A DNA stretch of 64,000 nucleotides from the NCBI GenBank assembly GCA_014898425.1, contig RCSZ01000020.1, positions 248,001-312,000 of the forward strand. The letters run 5' to 3'. The stretch comes from Botryotinia globosa (taxonomy: Eukaryota; Ascomycota; Leotiomycetes; Helotiales; Sclerotiniaceae). Shown here in pieces: positions 1 to 9,721 of this stretch (positions within the stretch are counted from its first letter, which is position 1; each line of letters begins with the position of its first letter). The notes beneath the pieces were generated by a model. The model was given only the letters and a program-made list of their open reading frames with translations, searched no databases and was not told where the DNA came from. The position numbers were made by a program, and so were the translations under genes.

Positions 1-569
1 ATTCGTGGGGAGATTGCAAAAGTGCCGTAGTTTTCGAACCCCAAACTTTCAATGTGTTTGATACACCCCGCAACTTCGTGAGCGAAGTTAATTCGCGTTT
101 CGATCGGATCGCGCAAGCCATCAAGTGGTGTGTATAGGGACTGCATATCGTGACCATCGATGAGTGGTTGGATGACATAGGGACATCCGAGGAGATTCCT
201 ACATGTTGCGTCCCAGGCGTAGATGGAAGGAATGAGTGGTGATGACTTTCCCATGACGTGGTAAAATGCAGCCATTTCTAAAATTCCCGGATCGATGTAG
301 TCGTGAAGGTTCCATCGCAATTTTCCAATTCTTAAGATACAGGAGATTGGTGAAGGTGGTGTAGCGTGTGTGGGGCTGTTGAAAACTGCGTAGCAGAGTA
401 TGATGGTATTATTCCCTCCTGCTTTCACAGAACACCCCAAGATGCGGATTGGGAAGTCGATAGAGCGACAGAATCTATTGAGAATCTCTGTCATTGTCGA
501 AATGGATGCCCCAGGTGGTGGAAAGGAATTGTTCGTCAATGCTAAAGTTTGGGGATATTGAGATGCCAT
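1..569 (-). CDS. APH-family phosphotransferase, copy 1 (5' part, runs off left edge)
   Basis: The minus-strand frame is open without a stop from the ATG at 567-569 to the window edge (189 codons), so only the N-terminal half is here. It starts MASQYPQ, close to the MASQ start of the next copy, and contains the family blocks GGNNTIILCYAV, an LRIGKL-like strand, IYAWDATCRN and CPYVIQPLIDG. The same blocks occur in the three genes to the right. The fold is that of aminoglycoside phosphotransferase/choline-kinase-like enzymes, which transfer phosphate from ATP to small molecules; the fungal substrates are unknown. The catalytic HxDxxxxN and IDW motifs would lie beyond the edge, so activity cannot be judged. 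First member of a same-strand array of four. Confidence 0.75.
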   Translation of the reverse strand, partial: MASQYPQTLALTNNSFPPPGASISTMTEILNRFCRSIDFPIRILGCSVKAGGNNTIILCYAVFNSPTHATPPSPISCILRIGKLRWNLHDYIDPGILEMAAFYHVMGKSSPLIPSIYAWDATCRNLLGCPYVIQPLIDGHDMQSLYTPLDGLRDPIETRINFAHEVAGCIKHIESLGFENYGTFAISPR

Positions 570-1738
570 TTTCTTTGATTTTGCTGTGGTGAAATAGTAT
601 GTCGAGGAAGATGGTAGATTAATGTTGTTCAGGTTGTAAAAGTCAAGGACTTTGTGGCAAGGTGATTTCTTTGGTTGGGAAGAAGGAAGTCAAGATACGA
701 TGAAGTAGATTTCCCTCGAAGATATCGATACATATATAATAGATGTTCTCATAGGATACACTTCATACGGTCTTCACTACTATGTCGATAGACAGTATCC
801 AATTAGCCACATCGTAGCCGTAGTGATTTGTTGAATATGGTTGTCAAGTGAAAGAACTGTTTTGAGCTCTTAGAACAGGTCAGGATGGATTTCACAGTAT
901 TGAGATCTCTCTATGGACTTACGGCTCTTTTATATTCTAAAATACTTGAATAGTTGCTCATTAAGGTTTGAAGATAGTATATACTGGGATAACGTATAGA
1001 TTTTCATGTCTCTCGCTTACGGTTTCAGACGAATTAGGCAATGAGCATTTCCCATCGATCTCCGTCCGTGATACTCACCAACTGGTAAATCGATTAGTTA
1101 ATTCATAGGAATTGTCCTGAGTTGATGAATGCTGTACTGGATCTCGATATGCAGAAATTTAGCTCATTTCTCAAGAGACAGTAGTGCTTCATCGCACGAA
1201 TGATACCGCATTTCATCATCATAAAATTTAGTACGGTTCTTTTGGGTGTATCGAAATTGATACCTGTCACTACCACCTTAGAGACGTGGTTACGGTTTCT
1301 GTTCTATAAAGGAATTTCGAATGGTGATGACTGATTATACAACATGATGTAAGTTAGGTTGGCATGCAAGAGGTGCTAGATATGATTCATTGTTTGATAG
1401 TGTATGATTCCTCTACATACACCCGGGCTCATATCACCAGCCCTTTGATTCGTCATATTATCATACTAATCAAAATATTGCATCGAATTATCTGACAAAG
1501 CCAGCCGCTCAACTTAAAACCGAGAGTATCATAATTGTAAGATCTCACCGTCATATAATTCAAAGTCCTCATCCAGAACTCGATTTCAGATAAGACTAAT
1601 GATGTAAGTACACTATTATCTTCGGTAAAGCCACCAACCAGTATGATCCGACAGTGCAATATGACCTCACGGTCATTCGCAACATCGACCTACCCACACA
1701 TCTGCCAATCCTTAAAAAGAGATATTACAACTCTTCCT
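570..1738. other. intergenic, no gene seen
   Basis: Spacer between APH copies 1 and 2. It has only short chance ORFs and no recognisable RNA gene or repeat. The promoter of copy 1 must lie in its left part. Confidence 0.6.
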
Positions 1739-3028
1739 TCAGAAACACGCAAATCCCTGCTTAGTTGCATACTCCAAATCCCTCATTCTAGGATCGATAC
1801 GCGACCATGCATCTATCAGAAGCTCAAAAGGAAGTTCATACCATTCAAAATCCACACCAAACAATGCATAAAACCCCAATGCCCTAACAATCCTCGACAT
1901 CTCTCCGTAAGCATCTTCGCACCATCCCGGTAGACCCTCTTCTATCATCTCATCGACGCAAGTATATTTCCATCTACACTTGTCTGCCAAGTGTACTTGA
2001 GGGCCTTCTCCCCAACAGAAATAAGGAGGGCACCGAGTCATGATACGAGGGAGTGCCAAGACACCTTCCCATCCTAGTACCGCTTCCAATTTGTAAGATT
2101 CCTTTCGGGTGGGGTTGTCATTCAATACACCGGATACGTCTTTATCGTACGGCGTTGCAGTCATCATTATTTTGCTAGGCTGGAAATTCGGATGCCACAG
2201 AACAGATGGTTCGGGTTTGTGAGCAGCACGATAAATTTTATTGTTGTCCAAAACCTTGATGCATAAAGCTATATGGCGAATCTTCCGATATTTAACTTCC
2301 TGCTCCGGAGTTCGCTTCTGGGACTCCGACATAAATAGCAATTCGAGTATGAAATCGATAGCGTTCGAATTAGCTTTCATGGATAGTGTATCCATGAATG
2401 GTTTAACATCTAAGCCAATTCGATCCTTGACTCTATCAGGAATGGAACTCTGGAGAGCCATTCCTTGAACAGGCTGAAGAGTACCGTAAAACTCAAATTG
2501 ATACGCCAATTCTTGTCTCTCGGTATACATAGAAATGATAGATGCAGCTTCTCCGTAATCAGAACATGGGTTGTAATGGTCGTATGTGAGATAAGTGTGG
2601 TATAGTGCACGATATTTTTCCAGTAAAGTGTACCCTTCCACTTGTTGCTGTATGATATACGGGGATCTGATGGCGTTTCCGCATCTAGCATCATAAGCGT
2701 ACAGTTTGGGAACTTCAAAGTGCTTGGCGGAGATGAAATCGAAAGCGGCAGTTCTCTGAATCCAAAGGTCGGGGATTGCTCCCTCCATTTTCGGGGTCCG
2801 CAAGACATAGTGCATACAAAGGGCCATGCGACTACCGGGGGGAAGTGTGGTTAGAATCCATGTAAATAATATGATATTGTTTTTGCTACCGCTTTTTATT
2901 CCGGAGATTTGGATGATGCCCGGGGAGAAATCGTTTTGGTGGCATAGATGAGTTATCATTACTTTGATTGCTGAGATATTATTTGGCGGAAAGGCATTTG
3001 GTATAGGAGGGAGGAGTTGAGATGCCAT
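1739..3028 (-). CDS. APH-fold pseudo-phosphotransferase, copy 2, intronless
   Basis: An uninterrupted 429-aa frame starting MASQLLPPIP. It aligns along its length with copies 3 and 4: YVLRTPK strand, LYAYDARCGNAI, SPYIIQQQVEG hinge, the LWHP block and a C-terminal LPRIMTR..PP..W segment. The catalytic residues are changed. The family motif HxDxxxxN (WHPDFHPRN in copy 3) is HPNFQPSK here, with Asn281 for the catalytic Asp and Lys286 for the Asn. The metal-binding IDWD is LGWE at 318-321. The ~60-nt intron found after that motif in copies 3 and 4 is absent, and the exons are fused exactly (VLA-LPRIMTR). The frame has stayed open, so this is either a pseudoenzyme under constraint or a recent loss. 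Phosphotransfer activity is unlikely. Confidence 0.75.
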   Translation of the reverse strand: MASQLLPPIPNAFPPNNISAIKVMITHLCHQNDFSPGIIQISGIKSGSKNNIILFTWILTTLPPGSRMALCMHYVLRTPKMEGAIPDLWIQRTAAFDFISAKHFEVPKLYAYDARCGNAIRSPYIIQQQVEGYTLLEKYRALYHTYLTYDHYNPCSDYGEAASIISMYTERQELAYQFEFYGTLQPVQGMALQSSIPDRVKDRIGLDVKPFMDTLSMKANSNAIDFILELLFMSESQKRTPEQEVKYRKIRHIALCIKVLDNNKIYRAAHKPEPSVLWHPNFQPSKIMMTATPYDKDVSGVLNDNPTRKESYKLEAVLGWEGVLALPRIMTRCPPYFCWGEGPQVHLADKCRWKYTCVDEMIEEGLPGWCEDAYGEMSRIVRALGFYALFGVDFEWYELPFELLIDAWSRIDPRMRDLEYATKQGFACF

Positions 3029-3549
3029 TGTTGCGTAAATGAGCTATTGTGAAAGACGTATGTTGAAGGTCGTCAGTTTGAAAGGATTGAGAAAGTTCAA
3101 TAGATCAATTCCTTTATATAGGCATGGTGCTGCCGTGTGAAAAGAACACAATCGTATTAAGTGAAGCTAGCTATGAGACTAGTGCCAAAGTGGATTTGAA
3201 CGAGAAAAGTTGTCAATCGAGTAGACTTCAAGAGACAGGGTTGTATAGAAGGTATCTTAGGACTCCTAATACAAAAGATTCATTGAAACAATCGATAATG
3301 AGCAATTTACTAGCTGTCAAGGGATGCAGTGAAAGCAAACCATATTCTAATTCTACATGGGAGAGACCTCAACAAACAATATAATTTTGGTGAAGAAGAT
3401 GTGTGACCTATGCATTGACTTGTTGGCACTCAATAGATTAATATCAAGTTTTAGACAACAGGCAAGATGAACCTTGGAGTAAACAATAATAAAGTTACCA
3501 CAATATTTCATTGTGCCTCTTTGTATAAAGATCATTCAATGCAGAATTA

Positions 3550-4278
3550 GGGCCCGTTCGGATCGATTTTTTAGGCGATATTGGGCTACATTTGTTGATA
3601 ATATAGATCTAAATAAGGGCCCGTTCGGATCGTTTTTTTAATTTGTTGACAAAATAATATGTTGACTAATAATTTAGGCTAAATTTGTTAAATATAAGGT
3701 TGAAATTTGTAGTCTATAAAATATAAAGTGATAATATATTATTAATAACTAGTCAAAGTTGTATTAAAGATTTGACGAGGTTATTATATAAATTTTCAAA
3801 TTTGTTGATCAACATTTTGTAGCTTTTTGTAATTCAATATTAGTATTTGGTTTATTGCTTTTTTTATCAATATAAATTGTTAAATAATATTCGTATTTGG
3901 TAAATGCTTATTTAGATCTATATTGTCAACAAATATAGCCCAATATCGCCTAAAAAATCGATCCGAACGGGCCCTAAGTATTTACCGAATGTGAATGTAG
4001 TTTAACAATTTATATTAATAATAAAATTGAAAAAAAGTGATTTGCTGAATACTGATATTGAGCTACAAAAAGCTATAAAATATAAACTTTCAAAATTTGA
4101 AAATTTGTATAACAGTTTTGCCGAGTCTTGTCAAATCTCTAATGCAATTTTGATTAGTTATTGATAATATTTGTTAACATTTATTACTCTATATTTTATA
4201 GATCTATAAAATTTAGGCTAAATTATTAGTCAACAAATTATTTTGTTAACAAATTAAAAAATCGATCCGAACGGGCCC
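3550..4278. mobile_element. PIF/Harbinger-like MITE, outer copy (split by a second copy)
   Basis: The ends are perfect inverted repeats starting GGGCCCGTTCGGATCGAT, and the element is flanked by TTA on both sides (3547-3549 and 4279-4281). Once the inserted copy at 3617-3974 and one TAA are removed, the halves (3550-3616 and 3978-4278) join into a 368-bp AT-rich non-coding element that matches the inner copy in inverted orientation. A 3-bp TTA/TAA target duplication with G-rich ends fits a PIF/Harbinger (Tourist-like) MITE. The superfamily call is inference, because no transposase is present. Confidence 0.8.
3617..3974. mobile_element. MITE of the same family, inner copy inserted in inverse orientation
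   Basis: A 358-bp element bounded by GGGCCC..GGGCCC inverted repeats and flanked by TAA on both sides (3614-3616 and 3975-3977). Read on the minus strand it follows the outer copy from end to end. Differences are mostly transitions, and some homopolymers vary in length. It sits 67 bp inside the outer copy, so it arrived later. Confidence 0.8.
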
Positions 4279-4281
4279 TTA

Positions 4282-5370
4282 GTAGTCTACCTAATCTATT
4301 TTTCTCTGACTTCAATTCACCATCAAAATTGAGATAGATGACAATCTAATAAATACAAAAGGGATAAAGAGAATGGATTTCATTAACTAGTGTTGATCTG
4401 AATAGAAAAGTGAATTCGCAGTCTATTAAAATCAATTCTATAAGTCGGTGGTGGTAAACTGTATACAACTTGCTAAATCAAGAGTTTTCATTGGCTAAAT
4501 AAACGAAAGCGCTATTTTGTAATGTGTATCATAGGCATCTAGTAATTAAATCTTCTCAATTGAGTATTGTGAAAATCCATAATAAGTCCACTAAATCACT
4601 TATCAATATCTTATTAATTAAGAGACATTTGATGACTAATACACACATAATATGATTTTATAATATAAAATTATATTACTATATAATTATATAATAATAT
4701 CTCTTATCAAATTGATTTATAATAGAATAGAATAAAATAAAACAAAATAAAAGTATATGAAAATTTGATTAAATTTGATTAATTGTACTTTCTTTTTATT
4801 ATATAAAATGATTTTATAAAATTCGATTTACATCGATCTTATTTATAAGTATAGAATACACTAGAATTTCATTATAAATTATATAAATCTAGAATATTCT
4901 TTAAAGAAAATCTAGAAAAAGCAAGCAATTTCATCTCAATTTAGTCTAACTCTTATAAATTGACTTTAATTCAACTTTTATTATATATTCGATTTGTCTC
5001 TAAGTTTAAACTGACTAGATCTTCCACTATTATCATAATAATAATTCTTCTTATAATATATAACATCCAATAAGTATATGTAATTATCTAGTTTTCTCTG
5101 ACCCATCATTCTTTACCTACCTAGGTAATTCGATAGATAAATGATTGAATATACGGCCGTTGAATGTAATAAGAATTGTCAAGGTGTGAGTGTACGATTC
5201 ATAATACGGTTCATTTTTTACACACAATAATATTTCTCTTGATGAACCAAGGAACTATTACATGAATTGTATTTCGATGAAATTTTCTAATCCTTCATCA
5301 TTCAAAACTTCTGCTGGAATAAACAAATACTCAGGCCGCCGCTGTATTTCTTACAAAGAAATGAAATTGA
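4282..5370. other. AT-rich intergenic region, no gene seen
   Basis: Very AT-rich between about 4500 and 5100, with stop-dense frames in both directions. It lies downstream of APH copy 3. No terminal repeats or RNA gene could be identified. The stretch 3029-3546 on the other side of the MITE is likewise empty apart from the promoter of copy 2. Confidence 0.5.
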
Positions 5371-6701
5371 TCAAATATTGGGGAAATGCAAGTCTGACCC
5401 AAAATGTCTTTCACTTTCCAGTAGGAATTCGTCAAAGGAGATCTCCCCATAATGCTTCCATTGGGGGCCATATAATGAATATATGCCCATTGCTCGAATG
5501 AGAACTCGAGATCTTGAGTATGCATCTTCTGTATACCCAGGGACCAATTGCTCTATAGTCTCGTCGAATGCTTGTTTGATCGCATCAGCCTCTGGCTGTG
5601 TGAGAACGCCTGGCTGGTTCCAGAGAAAAGAAGGAGGCTCTCTTGTCATGATACGCGGTAGCTTACTGCGAATTAGTTCCCCAGTCATTGTTGTGAAGAA
5701 AACGAGGAGCCACTTACAGCCAAAGCATTGTCCCAATCGATAACACCTGACAGACGAATATTACCCCCGTGTCGTACAATCAAAATATTTCTTGGATGAA
5801 AATCTGGATGCCAAAGTATCGCGTCTTGATCACTGAACATTTTCCTCACAATCATTGCTTGCCAGACACATCCGAGTTTTATGCCTTGATAGCTCTGCCC
5901 CAGTGCCTGTAGTCTTAAATGTCTATTCAATTCTTTAACCGCCAACTCACGCATGAACCTACTAAAGCCGAATTTTGAGATTTGTACACCCGCTATGTGA
6001 AAATTGTCCACAGCAAGGTCGTATTGAGCAGATGGGTCTTCTCTGTCCCAGATTTCTGTATCTGTTGCATTTCTGATGACACCGTAGCCTGGAAATCTAA
6101 CGCTTTCTCTCTTGGCAATGAAATGTGCTATTTCACACGCAAGTTGACAGTGCTGCAATACAACTGGGAAGAAATTTGGTGATCGTTTTACGGTTTGATA
6201 TAGTTTTTGTAGCGAGGTCCCAGATATCATTTGCATGACCACATATGGACAAGAAATAGCGTTATCAAAACCGGAGTCATGGAAAAGGATAGTAGGGATG
6301 GGTAAACCGAGTCCACGGACTCCGAAATGATATGTCAATGCAACGAGGGTCTTGACTGGCTGATAAGTTGGATATTGAAGTTTCTGGGAAAAAGAAATAT
6401 ATCGCGGGGTCCGTATGCAGTACTTGAGCTTGACATAAAATGGAGTTGCTTGGCAATCGAATACCACCAAGTTGTTATTTCCTTCCTGTTTGGATTGACA
6501 ATAAGCAGCGGTTTCTGGGTGTCCGTGTTCCAAGAGTAGCGCATTGAGCAATCTTTCAACATCGGAGTTCAGTGGAGACGGAAATGGAATCATTTTGCCC
6601 ATCTGTTCGGCTGGTGAGTCTACCCTGGCTCTTTCATAACCCGGTTCATTTATCAGGGGGAGTAACTCGACGTGGGGATTGCGGGTAATTGCACGGCTCA
6701 T
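5371..6701 (-). CDS. APH-family phosphotransferase, copy 3 (one intron)
   Basis: Two exons, 6701-5718 and 5661-5371, join in frame across a 56-nt intron (5662-5717; GTAAGT donor, ACTAAT branch-like site, TAAG acceptor) to give 424 aa. The ATG at 6701 has a purine at -3 and gives a length close to copies 2 and 4; ATGs at 6737 and 6923 are also in frame. All catalytic motifs are present: LWHPDFHPRNIL (catalytic Asp and Asn), GVIDWDNALA (metal-binding Asp) and the CPYVVMQMISG hinge. The C-terminal exon carries LPRIMTREPPSFLW and an acidic helical tail. It is expected to be an active ATP-dependent small-molecule kinase with unknown substrate. Same strand as its three paralogues. Confidence 0.8.
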
Positions 6702-7478
6702 GTCGAAAGTTTCTAAGCGCTGGGATTCTATCTTCATGTGGGCTGCGTTAGTATATCTAAGGGAAACCCAGAACTTTGATATTGGTACCATCCATGAAGA
6801 TCGTATGGGGAAATAAGAAATCTTACAAGATGTTTCGAAAACCTCATATAATAGAGGTGATGTATTCAAACACTTTGTTGATGTAGTCTGAGAATAAAGG
6901 ATGTCTGATCTCCAAGTATACAAGATGATTCATAAAACATTGATATTCAGGAATGTTCAAGAAGATTAAATTTAGAATCAACGATTACCGTAGACTTTTC
7001 ATATTGTTGTAAATTATAAGTGGAAGGTCCAATGCTGCATTGTTGCTAGATCGAATTGTCGTAGACATGGGCGGGGAAAGTGCTCTTAGGTCAAGCAGTC
7101 AAAAGTCAGGTATGCTTCGGACGTAACTAACGAGTATCATCAATAGCACCGGGCTTGGGATATAGAGAGGATGAAGAAGACAGAATCTTAATCAGGAAGG
7201 CTAGATCCTGGAGAGATGTGTAGGTATGCTCACAGGTGAGATACCACTTTAATAACACGTCTTGTCTGCATTACTTGTACTTAATGATCATGTGCTTGTA
7301 AGAAAAATCCAGTCAAAAATATTATCAAAGAGATTTATCTCATCTATATGAGGTGTATATTAGACTCGCCGCAACTCCATTGTCTATTTCCCATACAATA
7401 CAATTGTCTGCTCCCCACCAAATTCAACCCCTCTTACAAATCCCAGCCCAAAATAAAACCCACAGCCTCTCCAAATTC
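6702..7478. other. intergenic, no gene seen
   Basis: Spacer between APH copies 3 and 4. It holds the promoter of copy 3 and the 3' end of copy 4. Nothing else is recognisable. Confidence 0.5.
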
Positions 7479-8758
7479 TTAACCCTTCCTCATAAAATCT
7501 TCCCAATAACCTACCAAACCATCAAAAGAAAACTCAAGGTAATGCTTAAAATTTACCCCAAAGACCGCATACGTGCAAAGAGCTCTAACTGCTTTTCTAC
7601 CAGGCAGGCACGCGTCGTCTTTATATCCTGGACGCAAGATTTCCATCTGATCGTAGAAAGCATACGCAATCGTATCTCTTTCTTCTGGTGATATTGGACT
7701 CTCTGACATGGACCAGAGCCAGCTAGGAGGTTTTCTGGTGACGATGCGAGGGAACTATGAGGCTGTTAGTTTAAAATCTCAAGAAGAGGTTAGGATATAG
7801 ATGAGTGGAAATAATGACTTACTGCCCTGGCTTCATCCCAATCTATGACTCCAGTGAGTATTGCACGTCCCTTAGGACTCTTGACCAAGATATTCCTTGG
7901 GTAGAAGTCGGCGTGCCATAATACGGCCGGTTCGTCCGTCAACAACCCCTGTTCTGCCATCTGCGAGCCTATCTGTCTGAGTTTCTGAATTTTCCAAACT
8001 TCATCCGGCGGAACCTTGAGAAAAATGTCAGAAGCTCTCTGCATCTGAGCATTCAGATTATTGTTGACCCAATTAGGAAAATTCAGCTCCGAGGGAATCC
8101 TAATACCATCGATGGAATCTCGGCTTAGCTGGAAATCGACTTCTACTTTGATACCCTTATGTGGCATCTTGGCCGGAGCGACGAAGAATCCGTATCCTGG
8201 AAGTTCAGTTTGGTCCATCGCAGCCACAAAATCGGCAACGCATCTCGCGTATAAGCAACGACGTTCCACGCAGGCGTTGCGCGGAGTGCTGTTTTGCAAA
8301 CCATAATTCAGCTTGAAATACTGATATTCCAGTGTTTCCCCTTTGACTTGTTCTAAAAGAGAATATGGACATTTGATGCTGTTTTGATAGGTACAGTCCC
8401 ATGCTAGAACGAGTGGAATTGGTAAATTCCTCTTGTGGCGGAAGTAATGAGTGATGGCTACTTCCGACTTCATGCAGACATCGACAGGGGGGTTTTCTCT
8501 AAAATGATTGTCCAGAGAAGTACGTAATACGCAGTAGACTCGTTCGTCTCCAGTCGTTGCTTTGAGAGGGGAACAGGTAAATAAAATGGCGGTATTGTTG
8601 CCACCGACGAACTTATCCAACTCTTCGACCTTGTGGCCGAAATTAATGTTGATACACAATTCTTCGATCATTTTTCTGGTCTCTTTCATAGATTTGGGTG
8701 GAAACAAGTTCTTTGACCCATGAACGAACCCTATGAGAGGAGGAGCTGCGTCTGTCAT
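7479..8758 (-). CDS. APH-family phosphotransferase, copy 4 (one intron)
   Basis: Exon 1 (8758-7823) and exon 2 (7754-7479) join in phase 0 across a 68-nt intron (7755-7822; GTAAGT donor, ACTAAC branch site, CATAG acceptor), giving 403 aa. The start MTDAAPPLIG is the first ATG in the frame. Kinase-fold signatures are intact: the GGNNTAILFT strand, CPYSLLEQVKG hinge, LWHADFYPRNILV with catalytic Asp and Asn, and GVIDWDEARA with the metal-binding Asp. The intron sits at exactly the same codon position as in copy 3. After it come FPRIVTRKPPSWLW and the helical tail. Likely a functional small-molecule kinase of unknown substrate and the rightmost member of the array. Confidence 0.85.
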
Positions 8759-9721
8759 ACTGGAATGTTTCTAGATTTGAGAATAGGTTGCGAATGTTAT
8801 TTGAGAAAAAAGGAAAAATTAGTGAATATAATGTCGAATAATGACCGAGTAGAGTTTTAAATAGATAAATTTTAAAATGAAACTGCACAAACATGAACAA
8901 GCGATGTGCTAAAAACATCTCAACAACTGTATCATATTATTAGTACTCGAGTCATTTAAGCGCTAGCTTCTAGTAAGAGCCTGTTACGGCTCATAATGAC
9001 TGGGTGATATTACCTGGTACTTACTAATTCCTTATCCCTGTTTCGTTCTTAGTTCCGAGAGAAGGGCGAAGAAAGAGATTTGAGAGGATCAAGAACATTC
9101 TATGATATCTTGTCCGATCCGTTTGTACCGGAGAGATTGCACAGATGAATACAAAAAACGGTAGAACGGCATATTTTGGGAGTTGAATAAAACAAGACAA
9201 CTCGAGATATCTCCATCGTAAAAAACAAGGCGTTTGATATGTTCAAACTAAGATGCCGTCTATAGGGAGGTGATCTCATGTGATTCGAAAAAAAGTCTCT
9301 GTAGACCAGCAACTTCGCGCTCACTGTATCACCTCAGTTATATATTGTCCCTGAGAATGAAATAAAAAATATTTCCATAAAGAAAACACGTTATGAGAAC
9401 CGATAATCAATTCACTCAGAAGAAACATGTTCAATAACTGTGAAATGTACTTGATTCAAATTCCGCTGTCTAAATTGTGAGGAACAACGATGCGAAACAG
9501 CGCCCTTTAGAAATAGATGTAAGAAAAGATGCTTTGATATCAACACCCTATATCTAGATCAAAGAAACTTCCAACAATAATTCAAAATCTGGAAAGACAG
9601 GATATCCGCAAAGCACCATAGCACCAGAACTTTTCCCTAAATCCAATAATCTCTAAACACAAACACAAACGCCTGACTCTTTTTGAAAGAGTATAAAATA
9701 TCAGAAACCAAGAAAAACAAT
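8759..9721. other. intergenic, no gene seen
   Basis: Upstream region of APH copy 4 and downstream region of the next minus-strand gene. Only short stop-bounded frames without family resemblance. Confidence 0.5.

Noticed and set aside
5982..6562. Open frames on both strands over APH copy 3
   Set aside because: Shadows of the real coding frame; they lack motifs and interrupt it in other frames.
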